From positions 744,001 through 808,000 of the forward strand of contig JALQBC010000008.1 of assembly GCA_023375675.1 (NCBI GenBank): DNA of 64,000 bases, written 5' to 3'. The position numbers and the translations under genes were made by a program. Of the stretch, positions 23,607-35,692 are shown one piece after another. This DNA comes from Cytospora piceicola (taxonomy: Eukaryota > Ascomycota > Sordariomycetes > Diaporthales > Cytosporaceae). Position 1 is the stretch's first letter, and every line of letters begins with the position of its first letter. The notes under the pieces are model-generated. The model worked only from the letters and a program-made list of their open reading frames with translations, was not told where the DNA came from and did not search any database.

Positions 23607-26214
23607 GGGGGGAGGGGGAGGGAGGCACCGCGCGCGGGGGGGTGGTTTCGGAACCCCCAAGGCACACATACATCTATATTATCTACATATCGTCACGCCC
23701 GGCCCGCGACTCCGATCAGCCACGGCCCCGACCCCCTCCGAGCACGAGAGCTCGGTATTATACGAGGGCCGTGCAGCGGCGTCGATCAGGGCCAACGGGA
23801 TCAGGGCCCACAGGATCAGGGCCAACGGGCTCTCGCCGTTTCGAGCGCTCTTACCTGCCATGCGTTCTAATATAATGAGTGGTTTCGGCCCGACAATGGG
23901 CACGTCATGATCACAACAACCGGTCCAGAATATGGAGCGACCTGCGTTTTCGAGCAACCTGTCATGGACCTCGGGACGCAAGGCCAGCCCACACATGGGT
24001 TGAGGCTCAAGCGGCAAGTGGATCACGGGATGGCAAGCATTCGCGCATGGGCGTCAGGAGGTCTGCGCTGTTACAGTCACGATGTTGAGCAAGCAGATAG
24101 GAGATGGCATATCGAAAGAGGCCGGCAACTTTCTGGTAGACACAGCAGGACGGGGGCAGGAACCCGGTCTACATGCGTTATCTCATGCGACGTTGGAGCG
24201 ATGGCGGGTCCCGGCAAGGAGTCTCATCAAGGAGATCTTAAAAGTACCATCGAGCGCCAGGGACAACGAGTTCTGGAACCAATAATGCTTAAATGTTATT
24301 ACGATACCCGGCATGTCCATGTGGGACATGTGCAATTCAATACACCTTTCTTGCCTCCTGATGCCTTCAATGCTTGAGTGGATATACAAATGAGCTACTT
24401 GCGCAGGATCGATCCTTCGAAGAGGTCCAAGCACCGCGAACTCCATGATGATGCTTCTCCCCGAGACGTTGTGGGCCTTCGTTTAATCATGTGAGTATCA
24501 AATGATCTCACACGGCGAATACATTGCCCAAAGAGGTCAAGACTCGGAGGGATAGAGGCTACTTCCACGTGGCTGCGAACTAGGGTTCATTCTGCCCATA
24601 ACAAAAATACCCAGTGCCACACTCCAGCATAGTCAAAGTGTGTATGTACATATGTATCCCCCTGCATTATGCTTCTATGTAATGATACGAGGTTACTCCT
24701 CCGGCCCGAGTGCTCTCCGTGCGGTCGTATTCTCATCCTGCACGTCTTGTTTCAGGGATAACCAATGCAAGGTTCGTGAAGGGAGGCCCTGGGCCACGAC
24801 CAAAAAAATAATAATGAGCGCAATGTAGGCCCAATGAAAACTCCGGGGAACCGACGGCTCTCCTTCTCGTAGGATGGCCCCCTTGAGACGCTAGTTACTA
24901 GGGCCAGCATAGCCAGACTGCCAGAGTGCCCAGACCTCCTTCGACCCTCTGCGCTACCCGAGGCAAAACCACACACATACAGTCACCGTCGGGACTAGTA
25001 TTGATGTGGAATACGGCGGGTCACCAACAAGCACAGGAATTCACGAAACCCGGTCGATTACCCAATGACCAAGTCGGAATTGTTAATCCCTTTCGGGTAA
25101 ACGCGCCGGACTAACTGGTGGGCGAATAAGCACTATTAGGTATAAGGACTGTTTCTCGGTCCATAGCAGAATCACTATATGTCGCTATGTTGGAATCCTT
25201 CGACTTGAAAATTCGTTGCCGAGTTTGGCGTCTGGCTTGCAGTACTAAATAAGTACTTAAGTGCTTTCCAAGGTTGTGAGAACACGAATTATTGAACACA
25301 CTATTATGGTGACACTCGAGACCACCGCGGAATTCATCCCGGGCTGGCGGGCCTTTTATCTACCTAGGCATTCTCAACATGGGCACTCACACTGTACTGC
25401 CAATGAGAGTGTTACCCTGCTGGTTCAGGCATTCGGAATTCTGGTCGTTCCCGATGTACAGCACACCCTGGCGAGTTCTACCGAGGTGGATCATGGACGT
25501 AAGAAATATGAAAGAAAATAACAGTTGGGCGAAGCGAATATGTGCTATAGTGTTGATGCGGAGTCGAGAACCAAGAGGGCCCTCTAAAAAGGTCTTTTAG
25601 AAGTGAGATATAATGATATCAATTAATATGTTCCAGCCTTGATAGCACACAGATCCATATTCGGACTCTCCGATAAAGAAAAGAACCACGCAACCTGACA
25701 GGTTTATTGTGGGCGGTGGGACGGGGGGGGGGACCGCGAATATCTGTAATGGAAGATAGACCGAGGTGTTTATGGATGGTTGGGCTGGAGGCGACTTTGG
25801 CATGCGCTGTGTCAGGTGCTACTCCTTGCCCCGCTGCTTGGCCTAATGAACGACTATTTCGACGTATATCTTGGCCAGACCATGCCTCATACTCAAAGGG
25901 GAATACAAAGTCGAGATCGCTCCCAAGATCGATCGGAAGCCACCCGGGCCCATAACACCCAACGCGGTTGCCATGTTCCTGTTCAGGGACGTATTCAAGA
26001 AGGCATCGACCGGAGACTGACATGATCATCCTGGACTTGGCGTACCGTTGTAAAATTACCTTGAGCCCTTGGGCCCATTTCTGTGGCAGTCTATATGTGC
26101 AAACGCAGTACAAGTACACGGCGTTTACACAGGAGCCCTGCCAACGGCACGTTCAGACGCCCCAGTGCCAGAGTGGAATTCAGAGACGATCCCTGGGAGT
26201 CATCCAGAGAGAGA
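23607..26214. other. Gene-poor region, no intact gene seen
   Basis: A short GGATCAGGGCC(C/A)AC-type tandem lies at about 23787-23832. No ORF with a recognisable domain was found. Confidence 0.5.
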
Positions 26215-27060
26215 TCACGAAATTGGTCCTAGCCATGTTCCTTGAGCCCAAAAGGGGACTTCAAAGCATACTCTGTAGAATGCCCTCCATAACCGTGTTT
26301 GGACCTGTTGTCCCCAGCGCATCAAGTAACTTGGCGTATTCGCTTTTGGCAGCTGTCCACTCGTCCAGATTTGGCCCCCTCCTGCCTGGCAAGACTCTGA
26401 CTGGGCTACCTGGGAATAGCCAGGAGGTGCAAAAATGCATCTCTCATCCTGGACACTTTTGACACCGCCCGGCCTCTCGTCGAACTTTTGCAGCGGTGCC
26501 TTCCCTTCCTTTTCCACGGACTCTGTCTCCATACCAGAAATCCCCGAGCGAGCAAAGATCTCCATCATATCGGTGTTCGAGATACTCGCAAGGTAGTGCA
26601 GGGTGTTCTTCCATCGTTGTCAGTTATATGAACGTCAGCGCCGCGCCCCAGCAAAAGCTCCGCGGAGTTGCAAGCGTGGTACAGCACCGCATTCTACCAG
26701 CGACGTAGACCACTCGTACTCTTGATGATTATAGTCCGCGCATGCTTTGGATCGGAAAAGAATAAAATCCAACAAGTCAGGCTTGTTGCTGAGACACGCG
26801 TGGTCTCGCGCCGTGGCGTGATACTGGTCCCGTCCCGGCCCTCCAAACAGCACGGCCATGATGTGCAACGGGGCCGGCAGTCCGGGAAAGCCCGCCGGAG
26901 GCTTCTTCTTGAAGTTTCGACCATGACGAGCGGCGTCCGCCAGTCCCCGCCGGGTTGGACGTGCCCACGTCGGCGCCAGCCGCAGGAGCCTCCGGGAGGG
27001 CGAGGTGCAGCGCCGGCGTGCCGCGGTGCCCAGTCGCTCAGTTGGTCCCTCGCCGCGGCT
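26215..27060 (-). pseudogene. Decayed ankyrin-repeat protein gene
   Basis: Ankyrin-type phrases lie on the minus strand in sequence order but in different frames. GTPALHLALPEAPAAGADVG (about 27035-26970) is followed by APLHIMAVLFGGPGRDQ and DLLDFILFRSKACADYNHQ (about 26870-26720). After another shift comes LYHACNSAELLLGRGADVHI, then TDNDGRTP (about 26690-26600). One missing base at about 26598 moves the expected LHYLASISNTDMMEI into the next frame (about 26597-26555), which runs on as SGISGMETESVEKEGKAPL. At least three frame breaks and no start make this a pseudogene. It may once have belonged to a larger ankyrin or NLR-type gene. Confidence 0.6.
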
Positions 27061-27357
27061 GACTCTTCTGCTCGCTCGCTCGAATGGCACTGATACTTGC
27101 AGGACGGGAAGCAACTGTTCTCACAGACTGAGGCTGCCCAGCCACACGGAGTGGTTCAACACCCAAGGGTGGGCAATTGGGGGCATAGTTGGTGATGGCC
27201 GAGAAAATATGCTCGAGACTGCGAGAATTCGGTTGGTTGTATCAATTTCAAGGAGTCGTCTTGCTTGTTGAGAGATATATTTCATGCGACTGCCTCCCAA
27301 GTTTGTTTAATACATTTTGGTGTCACTGTCATATGGGAAACGTATCGGCTTCTGTTG

Positions 27358-27852
27358 TCACGTGGACGCTTGAATATAGGGAATCGTCTCGCTGTAATTT
27401 TCGTCCGAGGGATGGCTACTTTGCCGTTCTAGTGGATTGTCATCTTTTATATCTGGGCTTGTCGTCTTCTGTTTGCTCTTCACGGGTTCCATACTGTCGT
27501 GGCCTACTTGACCACTACTCAGCGGAGGCAAGGCTGTTGAAGGTCGACTGATACGGCTGAGCAGGTATTCCGATACTCCATTGTTCAGGCTTTCTCTAAT
27601 CTTCTCTTGACGTGCGATGAGCGAACGTCTATTAGTACTGAACCGATACCCGTCAGCCTTACTGTCATCCCCACCTGAACTATCAGCCAGGAGAGCAGGT
27701 AATAATAATCCTAAGACGATCCAGAGCAGGGCACATCGAATAGAGCAACTTGACTGCCATTGTGTGGTGGCCAATAGGGGGCCACCGTTTAGGTGGGTTC
27801 CTCGGCCCCATTTTTCTGTATGAATATCTATCGGGCGTTTAGGCCCTTCCAT
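27358..27852 (-). CDS. Hypothetical single-helix protein (doubtful)
   Basis: A 164-codon ORF opens with an ATG at 27852, has one hydrophobic helix (CALLWIVLGLLLPALLADSS) and then a hydrophilic Ser/Lys/Asp-rich tail. No family was recognised. Its composition is protein-like, but it stands alone in a region with pseudogenes, so it may be chance. Confidence 0.25.
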   Translation of the reverse strand: MEGPKRPIDIHTEKWGRGTHLNGGPLLATTQWQSSCSIRCALLWIVLGLLLPALLADSSGGDDSKADGYRFSTNRRSLIARQEKIRESLNNGVSEYLLSRISRPSTALPPLSSGQVGHDSMEPVKSKQKTTSPDIKDDNPLERQSSHPSDENYSETIPYIQAST

Positions 27853-28966
27853 AGAAATAATCAAGACACACACGAACACAACTACCACTCGTACCTAAAC
27901 GGCTACTACACATTGTACACTATTTACAATGGGCGTGGGAAGCTCCCTTATATAGACCATATCAGTAGCGAGCTCCACAATAGAGTGGGCCCAGATATGC
28001 CCAGATACGTGACAAATCCTTTCGTGTTGACTTACGTATATATTAGAGTTCACCAACGGAGATATAACCGCTGTATTAGGCTCCTACCTGGGAGGCCTGT
28101 CAATAACCGCCATGGATGTCTCCTCTGTGCCAGCCATCCCCTCTTCCTGAAAGCTTCAGCAAGACTATCTGAGAGGCCGCCTACATCAACATCCAGAAGA
28201 TTGACTGTCAATAACCTTCTCAAATACCCCTAGCAAACATCTAATCGTTGGTGCAACCTGTGGATCCAGTCGTCGAGCAGCATTTGTTTGCAGACCCTTA
28301 TCGCGACCTTGGATGGCAACATTTGATTGCCGGACACTATCAAGGAGGTTCAAGAGGAGTCTCTTCTTGGACAGTATCGTGGAATATGATCTGCCACTCT
28401 CGATCCTGATGTCGAGCCTTCAATTACTGGATATCATTGTCCGCTCGTGATGACTGTCACAGTTGAAAAGCAAAGCAGAAAGGGGTCCTGTATTGAGTAG
28501 AGGACATGGGTCAACTGGTGGTGGTGAAAAAAGCTTGCGTGTGTGTGACGCAGCTCTAAGGAGAACCACTTGATTCGATCCAGAGGTGTAAAAAACAAGA
28601 ACATATATCACAAGGACAAATATGGGATAACGGCACTGGGGGGAAGGCATGTGAGCAAAATAAGCAGCATCTCATTGCCGTACTTCTGAATAATAAATGG
28701 TTAATCAGGCCACTTACAGTAGGTCTTCAAGCCCGAAGAGTACAATGGGCCTGTGAGCCCGTCAACTGGTTCCTCCCTGGCTAATCAAGTCAATATTCAC
28801 CGTCCTGCTGGGTCATATGGGTGCGACCCTCCTCTGGTTAAGAACAAATTATTAGGCTCGACTCTTGTTACACATAGGTGTGTGCTTCATGACCATTTTA
28901 TCTCGATTCACAGCCGCTGAGCTTGAGTTATGTACTTCCTAGTTTGAACATTTTACAATCACCTCA
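27853..28966. other. Intergenic, no gene seen
   Basis: Lies between the doubtful ORF and the tRNA. No signature was found on either strand. Confidence 0.5.
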
Positions 28967-29049
28967 GGGCGTCTAGCTCAAATGGTAGAGCGCGTGCTTA
29001 GCACTCCACAGCATGCACGAGGTACACGGTTCGATCCCGTGGTCGTCCA
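28967..29049 (+). tRNA. tRNA-Ala (anticodon AGC) with a 10-nt intron
   Basis: Acceptor strand GGGCGTC (28967-28973) pairs with GTCGTCC (29042-29048), with discriminator A at 29049. The D stem is GCTC/GAGC, the anticodon stem CGTGC/GCACG, and the T arm CACGG-TTCGATC-CCGTG. The anticodon loop is TTAGCA + T, interrupted after position 37 by CTCCACAGCA, the canonical intron site. The G3-T70 pair is the alanine identity element. There is one T-T mismatch at 6-67. The internal A box (TAGCTCAAATGG) and B box (GGTTCGATCCC) are intact. Mature length is 73 nt. Confidence 0.93.
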
Positions 29050-29075
29050 TTTCTTTTTGCGTTTTTTCCCTTTTT
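29050..29075 (+). terminator. RNA polymerase III T-run terminator
   Basis: Directly after the tRNA come TTTCTTTTT, GTTTTTT and CCCTTTTT. Runs of five or more T are sufficient for Pol III termination. Confidence 0.8.
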
Positions 29076-29613
29076 GGTCTGGACCATACAGTCTCTTCCT
29101 TTTCCAGGTGTCGGTTGCTGTTTCGATCCAGGAAGTTTGTACTGGGCCTTTCGTGCATAGTGGACATAACGCCAATTCCTCACTCGTTTGGCTCAAACAC
29201 GGGCCGGCTTGCGTGTATTGTGTAGCAGTTGGTCGGTACATGTAAGAGCACATGCAGTCAGTCAGTCGTACACTACAAACTACCTAGGTAGTATCATGGG
29301 TCTGACACATTAATCATAGAAAGTTGCTTGCACTTGAGTCACTCTTGGTAGCCTGGGAACATGGGAAAATTCTTGAATTTTGCTGTTGTTGGTTCCCAAA
29401 CTTGGGCTGAGAGGGAAGGTAATGAATTCTGCAGTACAAAGGAAACTCATTTGTTGTATAAGACAATTGGTATCTCGACAAAGGAAAAATCTGTGCAGTC
29501 GTGCAATGTTCATGTGTCTTCGTAAGCCGTCTTTCCCCATCCTTCGTGTCGCCGTTCTGAACTCCATCACCGCCATCATCTCCGAACAATAAAAAAAAAG
29601 AAATATCAAAAAA
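29076..29613. other. Intergenic
   Basis: ACCTAGGT palindrome at 29282. No gene was seen. Confidence 0.5.
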
Positions 29614-30147
29614 TCATCGTGTCCAATCGACATTGCGCCACCTTGATACACATGCTGGCCTCCTCCCGCCCACGGAATCTCTGCTGCTCGAATCAAAGTC
29701 TTCCCTGAGGCGGAACACTGTCTTTGATGTGTGCTTCCTCCGCTGCCTCCTGAGCGGCCGTCCCCTGGTGATCGGCTCTATGCCCCTGGCGAGGCATGCC
29801 GTCTTGTACATGGGCATGTGGTTGACCTCTGAGCTGCAGTCGTTGGTCTGCTCGTCCACGTCGTCGATCCACCTGTCCACCGCCTCGTCGGCGACCCATT
29901 CCGGCTCGGACTCGGACTCGGACTCGGCATCCGCGCCGTCGGTGGTTGATGATGTCGCGAGATAGCCGGAGTCGAGGGCTCCGTGTGATGGGATGTGATG
30001 GTATTGCCTCTGCTGCTGGATGTAGGTTTGCGAGTTGCTGCTCAGCATGGCGGGGAAGGAGAGGATCATCTGTATGAAGACGACGAAGACGGCGATGATG
30101 CTGGCGAGGCCGATGAAGCTCACGCACACAGCGATAACGCTTGACAT
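29614..30147 (-). CDS. Hypothetical small membrane protein
   Basis: A single-exon, 177-residue ORF with an ATG at 30147 and TGA at 29614-29616. Residues 1-33 form a strong N-terminal membrane helix or uncleaved signal anchor (VIAVCVSFIGLASIIAVFVV). A Gln/His stretch, an acidic patch (DAESESESEPEWVADEA) and a basic tail (RGRPLRRQRRKH) follow. No family is recognised. The alternation of acidic and basic blocks and the clear start make a real gene likely. An internal SESESESE run arises from GACTCG-type repeats. Confidence 0.58.
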   Translation of the reverse strand: MSSVIAVCVSFIGLASIIAVFVVFIQMILSFPAMLSSNSQTYIQQQRQYHHIPSHGALDSGYLATSSTTDGADAESESESEPEWVADEAVDRWIDDVDEQTNDCSSEVNHMPMYKTACLARGIEPITRGRPLRRQRRKHTSKTVFRLREDFDSSSRDSVGGRRPACVSRWRNVDWTR

Positions 30148-32090
30148 GGTTGGAGGGGTATGATAGGTCTCGGACTTGTAGATGGTGTTGGATGAGATTT
30201 GAGTCGTAGAAAGGCCTTGCCTTCCTGCTTCTTGAGAGATTTAATCAAGTTGCGCGATCTTAATCGGCGGTGGTCATAGCACTTGTATGATGCACAGGAG
30301 CATCATCGCCGGGGCGATCTATTCTGTCTGTGCGAGGTAGACATAAATAAAGAGGAGAAGGCCCTCAACTCTCAACTGTGAGGGCAGTTGATCGGCTGAT
30401 ATAACAACACGCACAACTTCGCTGACCAACTCACCATCACCCTCACCTCCACAAGTCGATGTCGAAACCGTTGGCTGTCGAGGGTTGGGAGGCTGGGGGG
30501 CTCCCCAGAAAAAAAAAACCTCCAGCTGCGGGATACCGGGTCCCTTCACCGCAACTCGGAGTTCTTCGGGCCCTCCCGCCGTGAACCCATTGGCCTGCAG
30601 GCCACGATGGCATCACACCATGCCGGATTGAGAAAGCGGAGGTGTTTTCTCTCCCTCTTCGTGGCGCCATTTCCTGACCGCGTAGATGGGGGCTTCTCTC
30701 CCGGAGTCTTGACAGTCTTGAGACTCTACCACGGGACGTGGGCATCTGGGGACATGGGCTCGAACGGCTTTCCCTTTTTTGGTGAAGTCGGGGGCGCAGG
30801 ATGGTGCTGGCGGGGGACGCCTGGTCAAGGCGAGGTCCAGAACACTTCCGAGATGTCGCGATTGTGGATTTCCTATGGAGTCAGTTGGTGTAGACGCGGG
30901 GTGAAGTGCGTCGAAAGAAGAGGGGATTTGCTCTGGACCCCCAAAAACGTGCCTGAACTGGCCTGAACCCTGAATGAACTGTCTGCCTGTCTGACTGACA
31001 GACTGACAGCTGACTTCTGACTGCTTGACCAGGTGTTCGTCGACAAATGCAAGATGTGCTGGCTTGCACCTTGAAGGCGACATGTTGTTGGTGTTATCGT
31101 GTGATGCTGTTGTGACGGCCCATCGACTCATCCACCGGTCATCGATGGCTCAGGTTCGAGAACGCAGCCTGTGTGTTCTGGTCTCATTGGTTGATGACTG
31201 CCAAGGCGTCTCCTGGGTAAAAGACAGGCATCTGAGACAATATCTTCTCAACTGAGATTTGGAGGAAATACCAGTCTACAGGAGCCTCAAGTGTTGATGA
31301 AGAGATGAAGTCAAAATTGAGGGTCCCCTTCCCGCCCGCTACGGCACCGACACGCCGCCTTCTCCGTGATTGATCGACGACAAGGGCCGAACAACATACA
31401 TATCTCCGTTTCAACCAAGTTGCAATTCCCTTTTTGGCCGCCACTCATGGCCGCCACTCCGGCGAGTTGGAGGGCTACCGCTGAACAGTAGGCAGAGTTG
31501 ACAGTCTGCTCAATGTTTCCCAGGGTTCCCCTGCTCCATCGCCCTGTGCCTCATCGCGTGTGTGTCCGGCATGCAGGATTCAATTGCTGCAGTCCGGACA
31601 GCTTTATTTTGCCCCAAATTGCCATTCGGGCTGAAGTTGCATTTCGGCTTGCGGTACACCATCAACTCCAACCCTAATAATATCGAACTGATACTACCGT
31701 TGACTTTATTGTCTGTGTGTCGGCCCCCATGACACACACACACGCACATATATATATTGCTATGTATATATATACTATACCCCTAGTGCCAGATCAACTT
31801 CCCAAGCTTATCAGTGTATGGTGCAACATATCGTTCAGCAGCACTACTTGAGTGCGAGCGTCATAGGAGGACCCTACAACTGAAGATGAGCCCACAGGTT
31901 TTGACTGGAAACTTCCATACAATAGTCATCCTCGTTGAGATTCTTGCTAATATACTAAATCCGCTGTTGTTGCCTTCCTCCTCCTTCACTTCACTAGATA
32001 TTATTTTTCCCGATAAGCCTTAGCAAGCAGCCTCCCTCAAGTCGTCATGAGTTGCCAATCCATCCCCTCGCCTCTATCATAGCTATGACA
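30148..32090. other. Intergenic, no gene seen
   Basis: Simple stretches include a CTGACTGACAGACTGACAG run at about 30990-31015 and a TATATATA stretch near 31749-31771. No coding signature was found. Confidence 0.5.
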
Positions 32091-32807
32091 TTCGTGTCCT
32101 TCGTCCCCGAGCCCAACTGCGGCCGGGGCACCTTCGACGCCCTCTGGGCGTGACTGCCGACCATCTCCCTCTCGACCTGGACCTGCAACCACTACAGGGT
32201 CGACAAAGCCGGCCAGTTCCGCCTCCAGGTCGCGCTGTGGCTGGGGCGTCAGCGACTACGGCACGCGGGGCGTCCCCCACCGACGAGTAGATCAAGCGCC
32301 GCTGCAAGACCGACGGCCTGGCCAAGGGGGTCGCCATTCTGCAGGCGTTGTGGTTTCAGGGCTCCCAGGGCGTCGAGGAGCCGTTCGTCGTCGTCGCGGC
32401 GAAGGGGGTGCAGTCTTGAGGGGCGGGGCGTGCGTTAGAGGTCCTCGCGGCACAGGTGGAAGAGTGTGAAGCGGACATCGGATCTCAACAAGGCAGCCGT
32501 CCGGGCCGTCTTATTTCTTGTTTCCATGCCTATCAACGTGGAATCGTGGGACTCTACTTTCCCAACAGAGCTCGAGGTAAATCTGTTGCGAGGCAGTGTT
32601 GTGGGGGCATTTGTCTTTGGCGAGCTGTCTTCCCTTGTCAAAGAGCTGTATACTGATATCCCATTCAACCCGAGGAAATACCCCAAGGCGTAGATTCTGT
32701 CTACTTTCTTCGTCTTCCACGTCGTCTGCCGTCTTGGAATCATCACCTTGCTATTTGTGACATTCTGGAGGGCGCCGGAGGGGATTTATCCATGGATGCA
32801 TCCGTGA
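32091..32807 (+). pseudogene. Remnant of a fungal integral membrane protein gene
   Basis: Three blocks of one widespread fungal membrane protein family occur in order. The first is FVPEPNCGRGTFDALWA, stop, LPTISLSTWTCNHYR (32107-32196; this family usually reads EP-GRGT near its N-terminus, then STWT). The second is TDE, stop, IKRRCKTDGLAKGVAILQALWF (32277-32351; compare the family motif KGDALAKGLA-LQ-LWF). The third is VESWDSTFPTELEVNLLRGS (from 32541) through PFNPRKYPKA, stop, ILSTFFVFHVVCRLGII (to 32807), ending like the family's RLFLIVE region. In-frame stops occur at three places and the central part is missing. The gene is dead or a fragment. Confidence 0.65.
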
Positions 32808-33708
32808 AGTGTACTGGGAACACTTGGGTAGGTCAGCACTTCAGAATCCAACAGTCAAAGAACTGCCAGCGGAATATAGGGAGGGAGGCAGGGGGTCACA
32901 TGGTCAAGATATCGACTGTCCATAGCAATGTTTCTCTGGTTGGTTGTGACTGATGAAACCAGGTCATACCACGACCAAAATCTTGATGCGGTCTCCGTTT
33001 TTCAGTCAGTGAACATCTCCAGATGCAGAGAACAACACACTGTGGCGCTCGAAATAAGAGAGGTATCCTCCAAATAGACCGGTAGAGAATCATGAAGACA
33101 CAGAGAGGATACGGCACCTGGGAGGGCCCGTTATATTTTGTTTGAGATACGCAATTGAGGCTTTCTTGAATCAATTCGATAGTTTGAATTAGACTGGTTG
33201 CTCATGATGGGCCAACATCTTGTGGAGGTTAACTATACATGTGTATATATACATATAAATATGCGCTCGCAAAAAGCAATGCTTGATACTCACTGACTGA
33301 TATCTACCTCTTGATAATTCGTCTATAGCCTCCAGGGAGGGCTATTGTGGATGACATCTTATGGGAGTCTGAACTTTTGACCAGATGCCTAGGTGTCTGT
33401 ATATTCTCAGCGATATGTTACCACCTTGAAGTTTAGAGGTAAAGATTTGAGGAATGAAGCAGGACAGTACCCAATCTGGATGTACCCATCCTCATCCTGG
33501 GTGCCTACTTAAGTAATTAGGTACAAAAGCAGTCGCGCTCTCCAAATTTCGCAAACTGTCGAAAACATCTCACCCTTGCGTCTTCAACCTAACTCTCCTC
33601 TTCATGGATCCCCGATCACACCTTAGACTTTGTGGTAGTCTCACTGTACTGTTTCAGGCCTGGAAAACAATCAAGCACTCGACTTGAGCGCCTCAGCTTC
33701 CATCGAAG
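32808..33708. other. Intergenic; promoter side of the BTB-like gene
   Basis: TATA-rich stretch at 33236-33260 (GTGTATATATACATATAAATA). No gene was seen. Confidence 0.5.
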
Positions 33709-35217
33709 ATGGCGTCCAACAGCTTGACCTTCCGCATCATCGACGCGCTCGATTTCAGGGCCGACGCGTTCAAGACAGTCATCGTCGAAAACACCACCTT
33801 ACTCGACCATCACACAGTCAGCGGGAACGGTGAGATAGTTCTCGGCGGCTGGTCTCCCACGACTATCGACTTCTGCCTGACGTTGCTGCACCGCGCGGAT
33901 CATGAGGTTCAGGAGTCTCTCAACGCGTTCGAGGTGACCATCGAAGGGCTCTGGTCGATCGTCAGCTTCTACGAGAAGTACATACGGCCCAAGAAAGACC
34001 GCGACCTCGTCGAAATCAAGCAAGCCCAAGCCGCTGGTGATCACACAGAGACCGAAAGGTCGAGTCTCCCAACGTTGAGGCTGCGGCGCTGGTTCGGCGG
34101 CTGGTGGAAAGATCATGCCTTGCAGCTTCGGAGGAACGACGTGGCCGACTTGGCCAGAATTGTGATGCCTGTCTTCCACATCGGCGATCCTGAGGTTTTC
34201 ATGGATGTCACGCATGACTGGTTCCTGCACACCACTGGCAGGCAGTCTTCAGTCAACTTCTTTGATGAATCTGACGAGAGCGGCAAGGGGACTCTGGAGA
34301 TCCACCATCCTCTGCTGGGTCAGTCTTTTCCATGGTTGTCTCCCATGCTTTTCACCTACTAAAATCACATCGCAGGCAAGCTCGCAGCAGTCAGATCTAA
34401 CATGATCAACAAGATCGAGGACGCGCTCCCATAAGACGAGGAGAAGGACGGACTCCCGCGAGAAAAAAAAGACTTGGGCAGACGCGGCGCCGGCCCGAAG
34501 CCCAAAGTCTGTCGAGATCCAGACTGGTGCCCCAAGGAGAAGACCGCCGCCTACTACACGGCCCTCATGGAGGCTTACTTCTGGCCCGTCGGGGAGGCCA
34601 TGAAAACCGGATCCGTGTACCAGATTCTACGTGGCCTTCAGGACTTTGACTATGTTCCGTACCGTCGGGTCAAGCATCTGCCCGATCGGACAATTGCGAG
34701 AGCCAAGATGCCCCGCAAGGAGGATAACATGGACAGCAGCAAGAGCCGCGAGGAAGGCGCTTCGGGGGACGGGACCAAGTGCGTTGAAAAAGCCGGCAAG
34801 CAAGACAGCCGCCCAGAAGCCCCCAAGGAGAACATCGGTACGACCAAGGTGCCATGCAACGTCTGCATCGATGCTGCCGTCAAGGCCTCGTTTGACAGGA
34901 AGGTCAGGGGCCTGTTCAAGAGCCTGCTGGACGAGAAGCAGACGACTGTCAGGAAGGAGGTCGAGCCCGGCAAGTGGGTCTTCAAGAGGGTGGACGATTC
35001 TTTCAAGGGGTTGTGTCTCGACTGTCTGACAAAGACCAAGTTCGAGAGCGAGGACGACGACTACTGGAACCACTGCCACAATTTTGAATTCGACTACGGC
35101 TGTACGGTCAAGCATGGCCAGCCCACCTGGTATTTCAGTTACATGGGTCGTCCAGAGGCTTTGCAGCAGTGGGCCAAGAAGAAGAAGGAGGACAGAGAGC
35201 GCGCTCCAGCTCTCTAG
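33709..35217 (+). CDS. BTB/POZ-like protein with a Cys/His-rich C-terminus (splice or stop ambiguity)
   Basis: Exon 1 (33709..34318) encodes a BTB-like fold (AFKTVIVENTTLLDHHTV, then IDFCLTLLHRAD and LWSIVSFYEKYIRP). The donor GTCAGT at 34319 can join two acceptors. CGCAG at 34375 continues as GKLAAVRSNMINKIEDALP and meets TAA at 34432. ATAAG at 34435 removes that stop and joins in frame to DEEKDGLPREKKDLGRRG and the rest (34436..35217). The second choice gives 463 residues. The C-terminal part has CNVC, CLDC, HCH and a later Cys/His pair, suggesting zinc binding. The segment lost by the second choice looks coding, so either isoforms exist or this allele carries a premature stop. Function is unknown; BTB proteins usually mediate protein contacts. 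Confidence 0.7.
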
Positions 35218-35692
35218 GAAAGGAATACCTCGACAAGTGATCCACGATATGTGTTCCAACTACCCGCATTTGGCCTGTTAACCGGCGAATGTCACAATGG
35301 TGTAAGATGGCTTGAAGTTTTGTTTGGAATTCCAAAATATTGCAACATGCACGCTCTAGAGAAGTTGCTGGAGATAATACCAACGCCAAGGCGGAGCATG
35401 AATCCATAGCAGTGGATGTCAAGAGTAGATTCGAGTAACCAATGCGATCGTAATCACATCATTGATCTGGAAGCCGGTATGGTAGCCGGTCGGACTCTGA
35501 GGCCGCAGCTCGACTGATGTAATTCAGAACGAGCTAGAGTGACGAGTTGAGATCGTCAAGTATCCATGACTGGATGTACATGCCTGTTATACCCGTCTCA
35601 TCAAAACCTAGAGATCCATTCTCTGCCATAACCCATGTGAAAGCCCTCAGAAACGCCTTTTTGCAAAAAGTTTGTCGTGTTGGTCGATCCGT
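35218..35692. other. Intergenic between convergent genes
   Basis: Holds the 3' ends of the BTB-like gene and RPL11. Nothing else was seen. Confidence 0.55.

Noticed and set aside
25619..26119. 166-codon minus-strand ORF
   Set aside because: No domain recognised, and it lies in a decayed gene-poor stretch. It could be a remnant, but nothing can be shown.
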